From positions 113,647,008 through 113,711,007 of the forward strand of contig NC_067285.1 of the NCBI RefSeq assembly GCF_020740795.1: a stretch of 64,000 nucleotides of DNA. The letters run 5' to 3'. Below are positions 1-12,935 of the stretch, piece by piece (the first letter of the stretch is position 1; each line of letters starts with the position of its first letter). The notes beneath the pieces are model-generated. The model did not search any database, had not been told where the DNA came from, and worked only from the letters and a program-made list of their open reading frames with translations. The stretch comes from Apus apus (taxonomy: Eukaryota; Chordata; Aves; Apodiformes; Apodidae). The position numbers and the translations under genes were made by a program.

Positions 1-354
1 AGCTCAGCAAACCCAAGAGTCTCCATTCATCAAGCAACATCTTCCAACGTCAGGGAGAAATCCAGCACCAACCATGGAACTGGTGAGGAACCTAGAAATG
101 CAGTGGAGATCATCTGATACAGTCCACGGGATGAGTGCAGATAAGTCCTCCAAGGGGGTTTGTAGCCCTGCAATGTCCTACACTTTAGGATATCAGTTTC
201 ACACAGCCTGCACACTGCTGCATCTACTTGACACCCAGGACAACCTGGTTTGCTTCAGGTACCTGGTGTAATCATACCTGCCCTGAGCTGTCTGGGCTCC
301 TGGAGTCATTACTGGGGAGCACTCAGCACAGTTTAGCTCATGAACAAGAGGAAA

Positions 355-606
355 TGGTCTCAAGTTTCACCAGGGGAGGTTTATATTGGACATGAGGAAC
401 AATTTCTTCCCCCAAAGGGCTGTCAGGCCCTGGCCCAGGCTGCCCAGGGCAGGGGGGGAGTCCCCATCCCTGGAGGGATTTCAAAGCCCTGTAGATGTGG
501 TGCTGAGGGACATGGGGCAGTGGTGGCCTTGGCAGGGCTGTTTTAATGGTTGGACTTGATGGTCTTAAAGGTTTTTTCCAACCAAAATGATTCTATAATT
601 CTGTAT
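355..606 (+). mobile_element. CR1 LINE 3' fragment (older subfamily)
   Basis: Contains the CCCTGTAGATGTGGTGCTGA segment and ends near GATTCTATAATTCT, the CR1 3' terminal repeat. Differs in sequence from the main young subfamily. Confidence 0.85.
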
Positions 607-967
607 TTCTATGCTTTGATGGGCTAAAATGAAGGAAAGTAACCACAGATATGCCTGTCTCTCCCCACTGAAGATGAATGGGTTCATGACCTGCTGGAGA
701 CAGAAAAAGCAACATCTCACCTGTGGTCTGGGGTGAAGACACCCTGGAAGAAAACCCTCTCCTTGCATTACAGCTCATCTCCTCCTGGTCTCCAGAGGGA
801 CATGGCAATAGGAAAACTCACACAGCTTTAACCCCACTGGTTTGTGGCACCACCACATCTGTGCCCACCAGACACATCTGTATCTCAGTAGGAAACAATG
901 AGACTTAGATGTATTGGAAAAATCACATCCCTTTTCTTCCTGACTGAAGCTGGAGCTTTTACAAAAG

Positions 968-1128
968 GTTTCTGAAGCTGAAAGAGGACACATTCAGACT
1001 AGATTTTAGGAAGAAACTCTTTACTGTGAGGGTGGGGAGACCCTGGCCCAGGTTGCCCAGGGAAGCTGTGGCTGCCCCATCCCTGGCAGTGTGGAAGGGC
1101 AGGTTGGATGGGGCTTGGAGCCTGGAAA
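968..1128 (+). mobile_element. CR1 LINE fragment, truncated at both ends
   Basis: Matches the core CTGGCCCAGGTTGCCCAGGG through GGATGGGGCTTGGAGC but lacks the 3' terminal repeat. Confidence 0.85.
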
Positions 1129-3837
1129 AAGGATCCTGAATTTCAGTCTTGAGCACCTTTGCCAGGGGACTGACCCTGCTCAGGGCTTCAAAACACTGGC
1201 TTAGTTCACACCCAAAGGTTTAGAAAATCCTTCCCTGCTGAAAACGGGGCAGAAATGGCACCAGGGATGGGGGTCGTGGGGTGGGGGAATGGTGAGAGAA
1301 GCTCTGTGATTAAGTGATTGAACTGAAGCAAAACATTCTTCTGGGCCTATCTGAGAGGTGTGCTTGTCAATTTGTCACTGCTAAATCATTTGAACAAAAT
1401 AAGCCCATTTTGTTTACTCAGGAACTTTTTCCCATTTAAAATGAATACTTTTGTGTTTTAAGTTGAAGTGAAGCAAGTGAAATATTATTTCAGATGGAGA
1501 CATCAAACTGTTTGGGTGGGGAGGGAGAGGTAAATTGAAGCTTTTCTTTTTCAGAATTGTCTAGTTTGGTTATTTCAACCCAAAGAATGAAGAGAGATTG
1601 ATATATAACCACAGCATGTTGCAGGTGACCTGAAAGTGTGTATTTAAGTTAAAAGTTCCAGGTGAAAATGTTTTCCTGGCTTCAGCCACGATTGAATCAT
1701 GAGCAGAATTAGGATTTGAGGCTCAGGCCACAGAGTTTAATCCACCCACACCCAGCCAAATCTGCTTTGAACACCAGCAGGGTGGAGGAGAAGGGGGGGA
1801 CAGAGACACTAGAGCAGCCTTTGAAGGCTCTGGCATCCACTTCACTTGAAAATGAGAAGGAAAGCAAGTGTAAGACCAGGACAATTAGATCCTGAGCAAC
1901 ACAGGCCTTTCCAAAAAGGAAAAAGAGCAGGGGGAATGAATGAGTATAAATGAAGCCCAGTAATTAATTGATAAATGGCATTAGAGAGCTTTCAGCAGAG
2001 GAAGACTCCAGAGTGACTTATCTTCCCAGAGGCTGAAGACGATTTCTTCCTCCTTTCACCTTGCAGGTAAGGACAGAGAACGGGGAGCTTTTGGTTTTGA
2101 GGCTGCAGAGGAATCTGGAAATGAAAAAGAGAAAGGAGAAAGTCCCTCATGGTAGGAGGAACAACACTGGGGCTGTTACTGCTGACTGAGCAACCTGCAG
2201 CTGTTCACCTCCAAGTAGTTCCCCTCGCAAGGGTGGGAGGGAAGTGAGGGAGTCAAACGGGAACGGGAGCAGAGCGAGTCCTGCTGCAAAGGCAGCAGGA
2301 TTATACCATGAAGGGATGGACCAGGGGCTGGGCTGGCCCACAGCTTTCTGCCCAAAAGCCCTCACCTCCTCCCCTAGGCTTTGGAGCAGGTCTGCAGCAC
2401 TTCTACTTGCTACAGCTGCAACTTCCCAGCCAGCCCCTCCAGCATAAGTCCCTTGGAAAGACAAATCCCAGACGTGGGGTCTCCATCTCCTCCACTCACT
2501 GCCTCCATGCCAGCTTTAAGGTCTTATCACTGCTCCACCCCAGCCAAGATGCTCAAGCCAACCCCCCCCCCAACCTCAGCAAACGTGCAGGGTCCACCAC
2601 CTCCTGAGACATCCTGCCAGCAGCTCCAGCACTGCAGGTGGCCAAACCTTCAGCAGTGATTTTTTTTTCAAGGCTGAATAAGCCTGATAATCGAGACACT
2701 TTCCCTCCTGCCCTGTGAGACACTTCTTATTCACAACCACCCTGAATCCCTAGGCAGGATTAGCTGAGAGATGACAGCACGTCCCTTTCAGTCTCCAAGT
2801 GTAGGTGTCTGTGCTCCTCTCACAGCCAGTGCAGACCAAAGGCTCAGCTCAAGTTGCCTGAAGTCAGGTTCCTTGTGCCATCCGAGGTGCCCAAAGCTGT
2901 GCAAGACACCTGCATCTTTCTGTACAAGCACAAAGAGGATGGATGAGTTACTCCAGGGCATCACCTAAGACCTAGATGATTGGGCTCAGGAGACACCAGC
3001 TTCTCAGCAGCTCAGGGCTGTCCCCATTAGTCTTTTTAATGTGTGCTAAGCAGCAGTTCCTCTCCCTGCCGACAAGATACATGTGCTGACTTACCCAGTG
3101 TCCTCCAAAAGAGACAGCCCAGCTTGGTTTAAGAAGGAGAAGCAAAATGTAGGCAGAAAAGCTGTAGAGAAGGAGCCGTAGTTGATGGTTGATCCAAAGG
3201 TGGTGCAAAGGCACAGCTGCTTGGTGGGTTCCTGCCAGCCCTTGGGGAAGGAGGGTAAGAGTGTGATGAGGCCAGGCCAGATGGATCAGCAGGGATGAGA
3301 CAAGAGCCAGATTCCCCTGCACAGCTGTCCATGCCAGGGCCCAGCTCTGTGCTTTCTGCAAAAGCCCTGGGTCCACACATGGAGGCAGCTCCACTGTGGT
3401 TCATTAATTCACCTGTTCAGCCCAGTCCTGGAACCAAATCCTTTGCTGCCACTGTGTCATCCCAGCAGAGAACTAGGTCCAGTGATTCCAGCAAAGCAGC
3501 CAGGTGAGACCCAAAGACTGGCAATTCATAGGGGCTTCCAGAATGATCTCCAGGGTGTCACAGACCCTTGTCTCTGTTTCCCATCCCATTAAAAGTCTAT
3601 GTGAGGTGACCTGGAGGCAGACACAAGCATAGGTCCTGCACCTATACCCATGCAGGGTTCCTCCCTCAACCATAAAAGAGGCTTTTCTGTGCTTGGAAAG
3701 CCTGGTAGGACTGTGAGGTAGCACAGGGCATGCCCAGGTCTTGTTTCTACATGGATAGTAGGACCTAGCTAGGTCATCTTTTCAGTCCTGGGAAGGAGGA
3801 AGACCCTGGCTTCCCTAAAGCAGGCACCATTACCCAC
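1129..3837. other. Non-genic sequence downstream of ADAM33
   Basis: I see no conserved coding frame, RNA gene or recognisable repeat beyond short C runs (2561-2570). Short open frames have no family resemblance. Confidence 0.5.
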
Positions 3838-4360
3838 CTGCAGTGCTGTGTCCAGTTCTGGAATCCCCAACAAAAGAAGGACATGGAACTGCTGGAGAGA
3901 GTTCAGAGGAGACCATAAAGATGATCCAAGGGCTGGAGATGATCCAAACCTCTGCTCTGGAGACAGGCAGAGAGAGTTGGGATGTTCAGCCTAGAGAAGA
4001 GAAGGCTCCAGGGAGACCTTAGAGCACCTTCCAGTGCCTGAAGGGGCTCCAGGAAAGCTGGGGAGGGGCTTGGGACAAGGGCAGGGAGGGATGGGATGAG
4101 GGGGAAGGGTTTCAAAGTAAAAGAGTGGAGATTCAGATGAAATATTAGGAAGAAATTCTTTGCTGTGAGGGTGGTGAGAGCCTGGCCCAGGTTGCCCAGG
4201 GAAGCTGTGGCTGCCCCATCCCTGGCAGTGTTGAAGGGCAGGTTGGATGGGGCTTGGAGCAGCCTGGGCTGGTGGGAGGTGTCCCTGCCCATGCAGGGGG
4301 GCTGGAACTGGATGATCTTGAAGGTCCCTTCCCACCCAAACCGTTCCATGAATCTATGAT
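3838..4360 (+). mobile_element. CR1 LINE, about 520 bp
   Basis: One of the longest copies here. Starts at the CAGTTCTGGAATCCCCAAC segment and ends near GAATCTATGAT. The CR1 reverse transcriptase frame is not included. Confidence 0.93.
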
Positions 4361-5257
4361 CTCTGGTCCCATGAACTGGTGATGGGGAAGTAAGGTCTAT
4401 GACTGGAAACACACCAAGGATTTACCTGACACCTTGAATCTTCCTGGAGCAGTTCCTCTGCTCCCAGTCCTGCTGGGCAGCAGGCAGACATCAGCAGCTC
4501 TTCATTCCTGTCATGAAAACAGGAGTAATCTCCAGCCTCCCAACCAATTCAGCAAAAAAACCTGCACAATTGCCCTGAGCTGAATTGCTGGACCAGGTCA
4601 CCCAATTATCCAGGGAGAGCTGAAATCATTCAGAGGACACTTGTGGTCTCGCCCTCCTTGAGATGGTTTTCCTGATCCCTGTCCTGAGCAGGGACGTGTC
4701 ATTTAGATTCCATTAAAACAAAAGTGCAAGTCCCCATGGGCGGGGAAGAGATGGAGGGAAGAGAAAAGAAGGAGGGAGCTGGTTGTCCTTGGGGTCAATG
4801 TCACCTCACAAATCACGGAGAAGCCATTAGCACCACGAGATGACAGGAGGCAAAGCAAGGCAGGACGTGAAGAGCCCGGTGCCACCAAAGCCATCAGCTG
4901 CCCCCCTCGCTCTGCTGGCAGCGTGTAATCATCACAATTGGTGCTCTGCTGCAAATCATCCCTCTCCTGCTTGCACTCCAGGCTGAGCTTTGCTGGGCAT
5001 TGGGGATCGAGGAGAAAGCACGGAGTCCACCAAGCACCAGTTCTGCTGGGGCCTCCTCCATCTGCAAGCAGGGCCCTACAGAGAATAACTCTTGTTGGGT
5101 CCTTGTAAGGAGGGGAAATCACTGGGAAAGAGACTTCATCAGGCCTGGAGTCACGAAGACTTCAAGGGTGATGCTGTTTGGGAGGTAGGGGGGTGTCAAA
5201 ACCAGGAATGTGCAAGATCTTCAAGGTGTTGGGAATAGGGGGTTGGTGTTGGGCAGT

Positions 5258-5765
5258 CACAGAATCATAGAATGGTGAGTGAAAGTTGGAGGGACCTTCA
5301 AGATCATCCAGTTCCAACCCCCCTGCATGGGCAGGGACACCTCCCACCAGCCCAGGTTGCTCCAAGCCCCATCCAACCTGCCCTTCAACACTGCCAGGGA
5401 TGGGGCAGCCACAGCTTCCCTGGGCAACCTGGGCCAGGGTCTCACCACCTTCATAGCAAAGAATTTCTTCCTAATGTTCAACCTGAATCTCCCCTCTTTA
5501 AGCTTCAAACCATTGCCCCTTGTCCTCTCACTACACACCCATTCAAAAAGCCCTACCCCAGCTTTCCTGTAGGCCCCTTCAGATACTGGGAAGTTGCTGT
5601 AAGGTCACCATGGAGTGTCCTCTTCCCCAGGCTGACCAACCCCATCTTCCTCAGCCTATCTTCCTAGGGAAGGTGCTCCAGCCCTCCGAGCATCTTTGTG
5701 GCCTCCTCTGGACAAGCTCAAGCAGTTCTGTGTCCTTCTTAAGCTGGGGACTCCAGAAATACAGT
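5258..5765 (-). mobile_element. CR1 LINE, about 500 bp
   Basis: Begins with the reverse complement of the 3' terminal repeat (AGAATCATAGAATGG) and runs to a segment resembling the start of the copy at 3838. Confidence 0.93.
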
Positions 5766-7059
5766 GAGTTGCTGTTCTCAAGGGCCTGTTCTTTAAAAGG
5801 GCAGAGGAGAAAAGAGCAGCAGCCATTTCCCATCCCAGAAAACAATGTGGTTTTTTGAAGCTTAAGGGAGAAAGTTCTCCAGCCAATTGTCTCTTTGTTT
5901 TCTGGGGTGTTTTTTAAAGTGTGGTGCATGTCACCCAGTGCCAAGGATTTGGAAGTGTGTCCTTGTTGATTTTCTTTTGTCATTAACTGCCAGGTTTGGG
6001 GGCTGGTTCAGAGCTGAGCCTGAGGAATATTGGAGGCAAAACTGACTTGATTAAGACTGTGTTTTGAAACCTTTCTGCATCTTGTTTAAATTGATTTTCT
6101 TCTGCTTCTGCTCTAAAAGGGGAAGAAAAAAGGGGAAAGAAAGAAATAAAATATATTAAAAAAAAAAAAAAGCTCCATCCAAGGGAACATCAAAGGGAAC
6201 TGAGCTATTTTCACTGCTGGTATGAAAAGGAAAAACATGCAAAGACCAACCTGCATGACTGATGCTAATGAAGTGCCCAAGAACAAAGTCCTGTAGAGAC
6301 AAGGCACAGGAAGGGACAATAATACCTTGACTCAGTCCCCAGTTGGTTGCAGCACAAAAGCTTCACACCTGTAAAACCCTCCTGGGAAGGACAGTTTTGA
6401 GGAGACTGCACGGTGAAAAAATCGTGCCAGGAATGATGTGAAACTCCAGAAATGAGCAAACTTTGCCTTGGAGTCGTGGCTTTTCTCTCTGGAATGGGCA
6501 AGCAGGGAGAGGAATCCCATCAAAACCAAGCAGAGGAGAAAAAAACCAAACAAAACTTTAAAAAGCCACCTGTTATTTTTATGCCCAGGAGAAAATGAGG
6601 CTGTTTTGGAATCACTGTCGCTAAGCAAAGCCAGCAGAATGGTTTGGCATGTTGGACTCTAGTCTGTCATCACCTTGAGTCCAATGGAGACCTGTCATGT
6701 GTTGCCTGGATGACACCTGCACCTCTGTCCTGTGTGTTTGAGATGTAGAGACTCAGCCCAGGTCCTGCCCCAACACATACGTCCGTGGATGGAGACCTTT
6801 CCACAGCAGGAGCAGTCTTGCTGGAGCCACCACGTGAGAGGAGGTTTCGGGCTCTGGAGACCCTCTAAATCAGCCCTACCATGGTAGGTCCTGTCCTGCA
6901 GCTGTAAGCCCTGCCTTACCCTTCCCCCTGTGCTTTCTGCCCTTCTTCATGTTAGCAGAATCATGCTGTGAATCCAGAAGGGTAAATCCACAGTTTGCTA
7001 GAAAAATGAGCCAAAAAGCTCGAGGTGATCCAGCTGGGAAAAGGAAGGTGACTATTTCA

Positions 7060-7213
7060 GAGAAGCTGTGGCTGCCCCATCCCTGGCAGTGTTGAAGGGC
7101 AGGTTGGATGGGGCTTGGAGCAGCCTGGGCTGCTGGGAGGTGTCCCTGCCCATGCAGGGGGGTTGGGACTAGATGATCTTGAAGGTCCCTTCCAACTCAA
7201 ACCATTCTGTGAC
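7060..7213 (+). mobile_element. CR1 LINE 3' end, about 155 bp
   Basis: Short 5'-truncated copy ending CCATTCTGTGACTATT. Near identical to the core of the main subfamily. Confidence 0.9.
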
Positions 7214-8348
7214 TATTCATAAATGCAAGGGGCTTTGCAAGGGTGCTCACAGTTCCTTGTTCCTCACCTACACCACTGAGCACAGGAGGAACTGGCTTCT
7301 CACAATGAGCACTGATGTTGGCACCAGGGGCTCCTCAGCCAGACATTTAGAAGCACCTCCTAGATAGGCCCTTTTGCACCAGTCTTGACTGAGATGACTT
7401 AAGGACTCACTTCTCTTGTCCCCACTCATTGTCTACCAACCACAGCTGGAAGCAGGAGGGCCAAACCCAGACCATCTTTGGTTGAGGACAGCCACAGAGG
7501 TGAGATGCCTTCCTTCTCAGCCTCACCCCAAGAGCTGTGTCTGTGCTGGTGAACTGAGCTCAAGCTGCTGAATTGTTGGTCCTTCCTGGCACGTTTTGGC
7601 CTTAGCACAAAGCACTCTATGATTGGTGCCTGTGTCAGCCACGGAAGTGGCCCATGAATCATCCCAGCAGACAGTTTGCTGATGGCCACTTTGTTCTGAA
7701 GGCAGGAGAACTCAATAACACAGATGAAGACTGCTCGGTGCCATTGGCCTCAGGACCTCCAAGACATTCCCAAGCACATTTTAATCTACCAGCACAGGCA
7801 GGACCAAAGCTCCTTGCCCTGCAAGCCTGGGCATCACAAAGTGCATGAAGTCCCTGAGTCACAGGAGGCTCCTTTGGACTGAAGCAGCTTCTGTATTTCT
7901 TTTGATGCAAAATTATCTCTTTATGACAAAGATTTCATCTTATACCTATGTCTTTAAAGCAACTTTGGGTACCAGAGAAGTGGTAGTACTAGGAATAAGC
8001 AGCTCTCTGTCCCTGCTTTGCCTGTCCATGTAGGAAGGCTGGTGAGCTCCATCCTGACATTCAGCACTTTGCTGCAGGCAAGCACAAAGATGTGGAATGG
8101 GAGTTGAACAGCAAACTCAGCCATTCTCCTGGGTGCTGTCAGCCCCTCTCAGTCCCTGGCTAGTCATGATTGTCCTCTGCAATCACTTTGTCATGTATGC
8201 TCAGCAGCCACTGAGTGGAGGAGGCTACAAAAGTCCTCCTAGATGTGTTTCTCAAGACAACCATTTGGTGTATCTTTGTTAGTTAGGCCAGGGCAGCTCC
8301 TCCTTCATTTATATACCTCATCTGTTGACAAGTGCTGGACATCTGGGT

Positions 8349-8463
8349 CTCATGGGGCTTGGAGCAACCTGGTCTAGTGGAAGGTGTCCCTGCCCACGGC
8401 AGGGAGTTGGAACTAGGTGATTGTTAAGGTCCCTTCCAACTCAAACCAGTCTGCAATTCTGTG
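8349..8463 (+). mobile_element. CR1 LINE 3' end, about 115 bp
   Basis: Starts within GGGGCTTGGAGCAACCTGG and ends near GCAATTCTGTG. Confidence 0.88.
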
Positions 8464-11400
8464 CAGCACATCTGAAAGCCACACTGTGGTGTTTCCATCC
8501 CCATTTCTACACTCTCCAAGTTTCTGATTTTACTTCTCTGGGATGGTTTGGTGTGATGATCTGAGCTGAGCATCCCAGGCCACAACAGGCACTTGTGTTT
8601 GCACCCCTGGTTTGGCACCTGGGTTCAGCCTGACCTCCACTCCCCGGTGTTCTTCAAACCAGAGTGCACAGCAGAAGCAAGGTCTTCACATCCAGATGCC
8701 ACATCACCGTGGAGCCACAGCACTTCTCCTCAGGTCCAAAAATTGCCCCAATTTGCACCGATTCCTTCCTTTGTTTCTCCCAGCAAGGATTTGAAAGAGA
8801 AAAGAAAGCTGGAGAGGGAGAGCTGCGTCCTGCTTTGACACTTCAGACACCAAGGGCTCCATCTCCAAGCTCACTTTGTACTTCATAGCACTGGGACTTG
8901 AAAGACACTCACTTCTTTAAGAAATCCTTGGAAATTAGAGAGATAAGACCTCAGCTTTAGGCACCACTTCAGTGACAGGACTCAACAGGCCCCCAGCCTG
9001 TAGCAGGTCTGTGTGTAATATTCTAAATTCATTGCTCTCCTTGTGTCTAGAACTGTTGAGGCAGGGAATTAAAATCAAGCTGTGCCTTCCACTTTCATTT
9101 TTAATGGGACAATTCGTGGCTCCAAAGAGAGAGAGAGGGATCAGCCCCTGAAGGGTGGGAATGGTGGGGAGAGCAAATCTTCTGCCAAAGACAAGAAAAG
9201 CAAAAGAAAGAGAGGGAAGGTGATGAATGTTTCAGCCTCTCCAGCTGCAGGAGCCTCTTCATTAACTGCTTCACTGCCTCTTTTTCCCCTCCCCCCTTTG
9301 TTTCTTGGGTGTTTTGTTTTCTTTCCTTGCTTTGGCTCGGTGTGTCTCCCTCTGCCTGCAGCTCTGGGTGACCCTGCGTGTGGTGCCTGCCTCTGGTCCC
9401 AGCTCAGGTGTCCACCCCCCTCACCTCTCCCACCCCAGGATGCAGGATTCAATGAGAAAAACAACCAGGAGGTGGTTTTACATTTGACACCAACCACGTC
9501 ACCTGGTGACACCTGCAGCCCAGGGGACAGAGCCCACCTGGTGCCAGGACACCCACGATGAGCTTGGTGCAAACTCAATGCACCTTGAAACCCAGGCTCC
9601 ATGGAGCCAAGGAGGACACTGCTTGACCCAAGGTGACTTTCTCAGTGTGCTCCAGAAACCCCAGCCCCTATTTCTGAAGCTCACTGGAAGCCATTCAATC
9701 CCTGGGGATTCTCCCCTGTCCCCTCCATTGCTTGGTCCTCCCTCCACATCCTTCTTCACCCCTTAGAAAGCCCTTGCAGAACCCGAGCAGACCAGAAGCT
9801 CATGGAGCTGCTGTGGGTCAGGATCTGGTCCCTTCCTTGCTGCTGGGCAGGACAGGGCATGGGTGGGACAAGATGAAGGATTGATGGCTCCATTTCACAA
9901 ACTGAGGGGAACCAAGACATGGAGACAGAGGCCACCACCTGCCCGAGGGCAAGGACATCTTGCCAGCTTCATCACAAGTGTGGTGGGCAACAGAAACCCC
10001 CTGAAATGGCATGGGAGGTACAGTCCTGACTGCCTGTGCAAGCTGGGCTGGTTTCTGCTCCACAGAGCAAAGCAGCCAGTCCCAATGAGACCATTCATGT
10101 CCTGGGGTGGCTCTCCTGGGGCTGGGACTCCATCACACATGGGGTCCTCCTCCCAGCAACCTGCATCAGTCCTGCCTCAAACACAGGACCTCACTCAGGC
10201 CCAGTGTCCTGGCCAGGTGTCAAGGCAGAGTTGCTGGCGTGGAGATGAAGCCACCTGAGCTCTTTTCCTATAGTGTCACATCTCCTTGGCCACCTCCAGG
10301 ACCAGAATGGGCCTGAATGAGCTCTACTACATCATCAGGACCTTTTTCCTGGGTTGAAGCTGTTGTATCACCTGGATGCTTAGTGCCAAGGGGGTCACCA
10401 CAGCAGAAGGAAGCCTGGGAGATACACACACACACACACTCCTCCACCCCCTCACCAGCCCTGGTAAGAGTGAAAGTGTCCAAAAAGCCCAGAGACTTCC
10501 TACTTATTTCATAATAAGCTGGATAACAAGCTCTCAAGTGTTGCTGTTTGCCAAGTGCCTGGTGTGCAGGGACCTCAGAATGCTTGGCAAGAACATTGAC
10601 AGTGATGAGATGCAGCACGAGAAGATCAGCTGCACTGAGAGATATCACTGGAGATGACTCACCTCAGTTACCCCAGCTCAAGTTCTCCCCCCTGTCCTTT
10701 ACACAGAACCTGGAGGACCTCAGTGCAGGAGGAAAGCCAAGAGTAAAGCTGGAGAAAACGTCTGTACCATGGGAAGGAAGGCACAGGAAGATGCTCCCTG
10801 GAGTGTGGTGGGCTCTCCATTGCTGGAGGGTTGAAGGCCATAGGGGCAATTGTACCAGGACAGAGCAAAGAACTGGCACCAGGTCCCATCAAGGACTGGG
10901 TTAAAATCAGAAAGGAGCTGGGCTTTGCTCCACCTGTCCTCTGGAACGTCTGGATCTTGTTGCTGTTCAAAACTGGACACCAGATAAGATGGACTAAGAA
11001 GATGGACCCCTCTTGTTGTCCAAGATGTTATGGGGATTAGAAGCATGGTTGCTCTCTCCAGCATGTACAAGGCAAAGGTGTTTGAGGTGGACGTGTTCTC
11101 CTGAGCCAGCCAGGAGGTTCTTCCCTTCCCCGTTTCCATCTCACCAACTCTGCTGCGTGGATGAATGAGAACTGTGTCTGTTCAGTTCTCCACCAGCATG
11201 TTCTCCAGGTGCCCAAGCTCGCAGTGGACTCTTTCACAAAGGGGAAAGCTCCACTTTGGTGAACTTTAAGCTCAAAGAGTCATCAGAGACACCTGGAAGT
11301 TTTCATGCTCAGCTCAGGCTTTCTATGGGATTTCAGGTGAATGGGGTAGGAGGGCAGGAGCAAGGAGACAAGTTGCACTTGAGGAGCTGGTCCCTGGAAA

Positions 11401-12802
11401 TCCCAGCCACGATTCGGATGGCTGATCATAGGATTTCCTGGTCATCTGCTGCCATCTAGTGTCATCTGGACACTCAAAAGCCCTCTCTGGATTCATTAAT
11501 TTCTCTAACCAGTCCTAAATCCTTCCCATCCCATGGACCAGAGGCCACGTCTTACATTTGTGGGTGTCCATGAGGATGGAAATCATCCATCTGCCCTCCC
11601 TGTGACCATCTCAGGTCAGACAGAGCCAGCCAAGTTGCTGTTGTGCACCATCCCTAACTGAGAACCCCCTTGTACCTCTTCTCCCAGAGGGAACCCATCT
11701 TGCAGCTCAAGGCCAGAGGAGCTGGGTTGGTCTGGCCCTGCTGGCAACAAGAGGAGACAAAGGGGAGTGAGATGGTCGGGTAGGTGACCAGGCAGGAATC
11801 CAAGCCCAAGGACACTGCATGAACTTGATGTTCTCCTTCAGCTGCTGGCCCACAGGTGGGTTTTTCACTGCAGCACTGTCATCCCTCACTCTGCCATTCT
11901 GTGAAATGGTCCAACCCATTGAGAGAAGTTTTTTTCCAACCACTTCATCGTTGCAGCAGCTTCTCCAAAACTTCTCTAACTGTTTAACCCACTTCTAACA
12001 CCTTTGCTGGACAGCAGAAGGGAGGGCATTGACAGGCAGGCAGCAGGGTTTCCCTTCTTCAGGAGCTCTGTAGGCTCTTCCTCAAGTCTGGCCATGCCAG
12101 AAGATCACTTGGGAGATGGGTGAAAAGAACAGGACCCTGAGAAGGGTGTAGGGACCAGTTCATTTATCCTGCCCTCTTGAGGTCATCTGAGGATGATGCC
12201 AAGAAGCCTCTTTCAACCTAAGTGACTCAGTGATTCTGTGACTTGTTATCAGAGGAGCTGCTGGGTCCTACATCCACCGACCAAGAAAGACAGGGGGTTA
12301 CCAGAAACGCCTCATAGAAGGTCCATGTGCACGAGCAGAGACTTCAAAACAAAGCCTGATCCTTATGCAGATGGCCTGAACCACAACCTGCAATTGGTTT
12401 GTAACACTGGGGATAAGGAGACACCAGAACAGGTTCCTGAGGGTTGTCCCTGAGCCTTTTGTCATTAACACCCTTTACCTTGGTTGGACACACCTCGGAA
12501 GGATTTGTCCTCGGTCAGGTGGGATCTACACCAAGGCAGCCAAGATGGAACGAATGATCCCAGGTTTCAGGGCCAGCAGAAGGGGCTCATGAGATGTCTG
12601 TTTGCAGGGCTGTGGTGGGACACCCACAGCCCCCAGGGGCTAAAGGTTCAGGGAGCTGCTGAGCAGGAAAAGAGCCAGAGGAGCCAAGGGACTGTAGAAA
12701 GCCTTTGTTCTCATCTCAGACCCTGACAGAGCCGCATTGTCAAGTCACAGGAAAGTGGCACGGGGTACAACTGAGCAGGTCAACAGCACCATTCGTCTGA
12801 GG
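8464..12802. other. Non-genic sequence downstream of ADAM33
   Basis: No supported gene. Overlapping open frames on both strands at 9082-9602 have no recognisable domain. A short CA run lies at about 10428, and 9885-9965 weakly resembles a MIR core. Confidence 0.5.
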
Positions 12803-12935
12803 ATTGTAAAGCCCTTTCGAGACACCAGTTTGTTAAACCTCACAACACCCCTGTGAGGTAGGTATGACCCCCCCGTTGTCACGGCGGGGGAAACTGAGGC
12901 ACAGAGAAATGCAACGGCTTGGCCAAGGCCCTTGG
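12803..12935 (+). mobile_element. MIR-like CORE-SINE remnant
   Basis: Reads AACCTCACAACACCCCTGTG and AGGTAGGTAT, then GGGGGAAACTGAGGCACAGA and GGCTTGGCCAAGG. Order and spacing match the amniote MIR SINE consensus. No longer coding or mobile. Confidence 0.75.

Noticed and set aside
9082-9602. Open frames of over 150 codons on both strands
   Set aside because: They are mirror images of one another in simple-composition sequence with no recognisable domain or splice context.
12160-12241. Possible CR1 tail ending GTGATTCTGTGA
   Set aside because: Only a vague likeness to the last part of CR1; too diverged to call.
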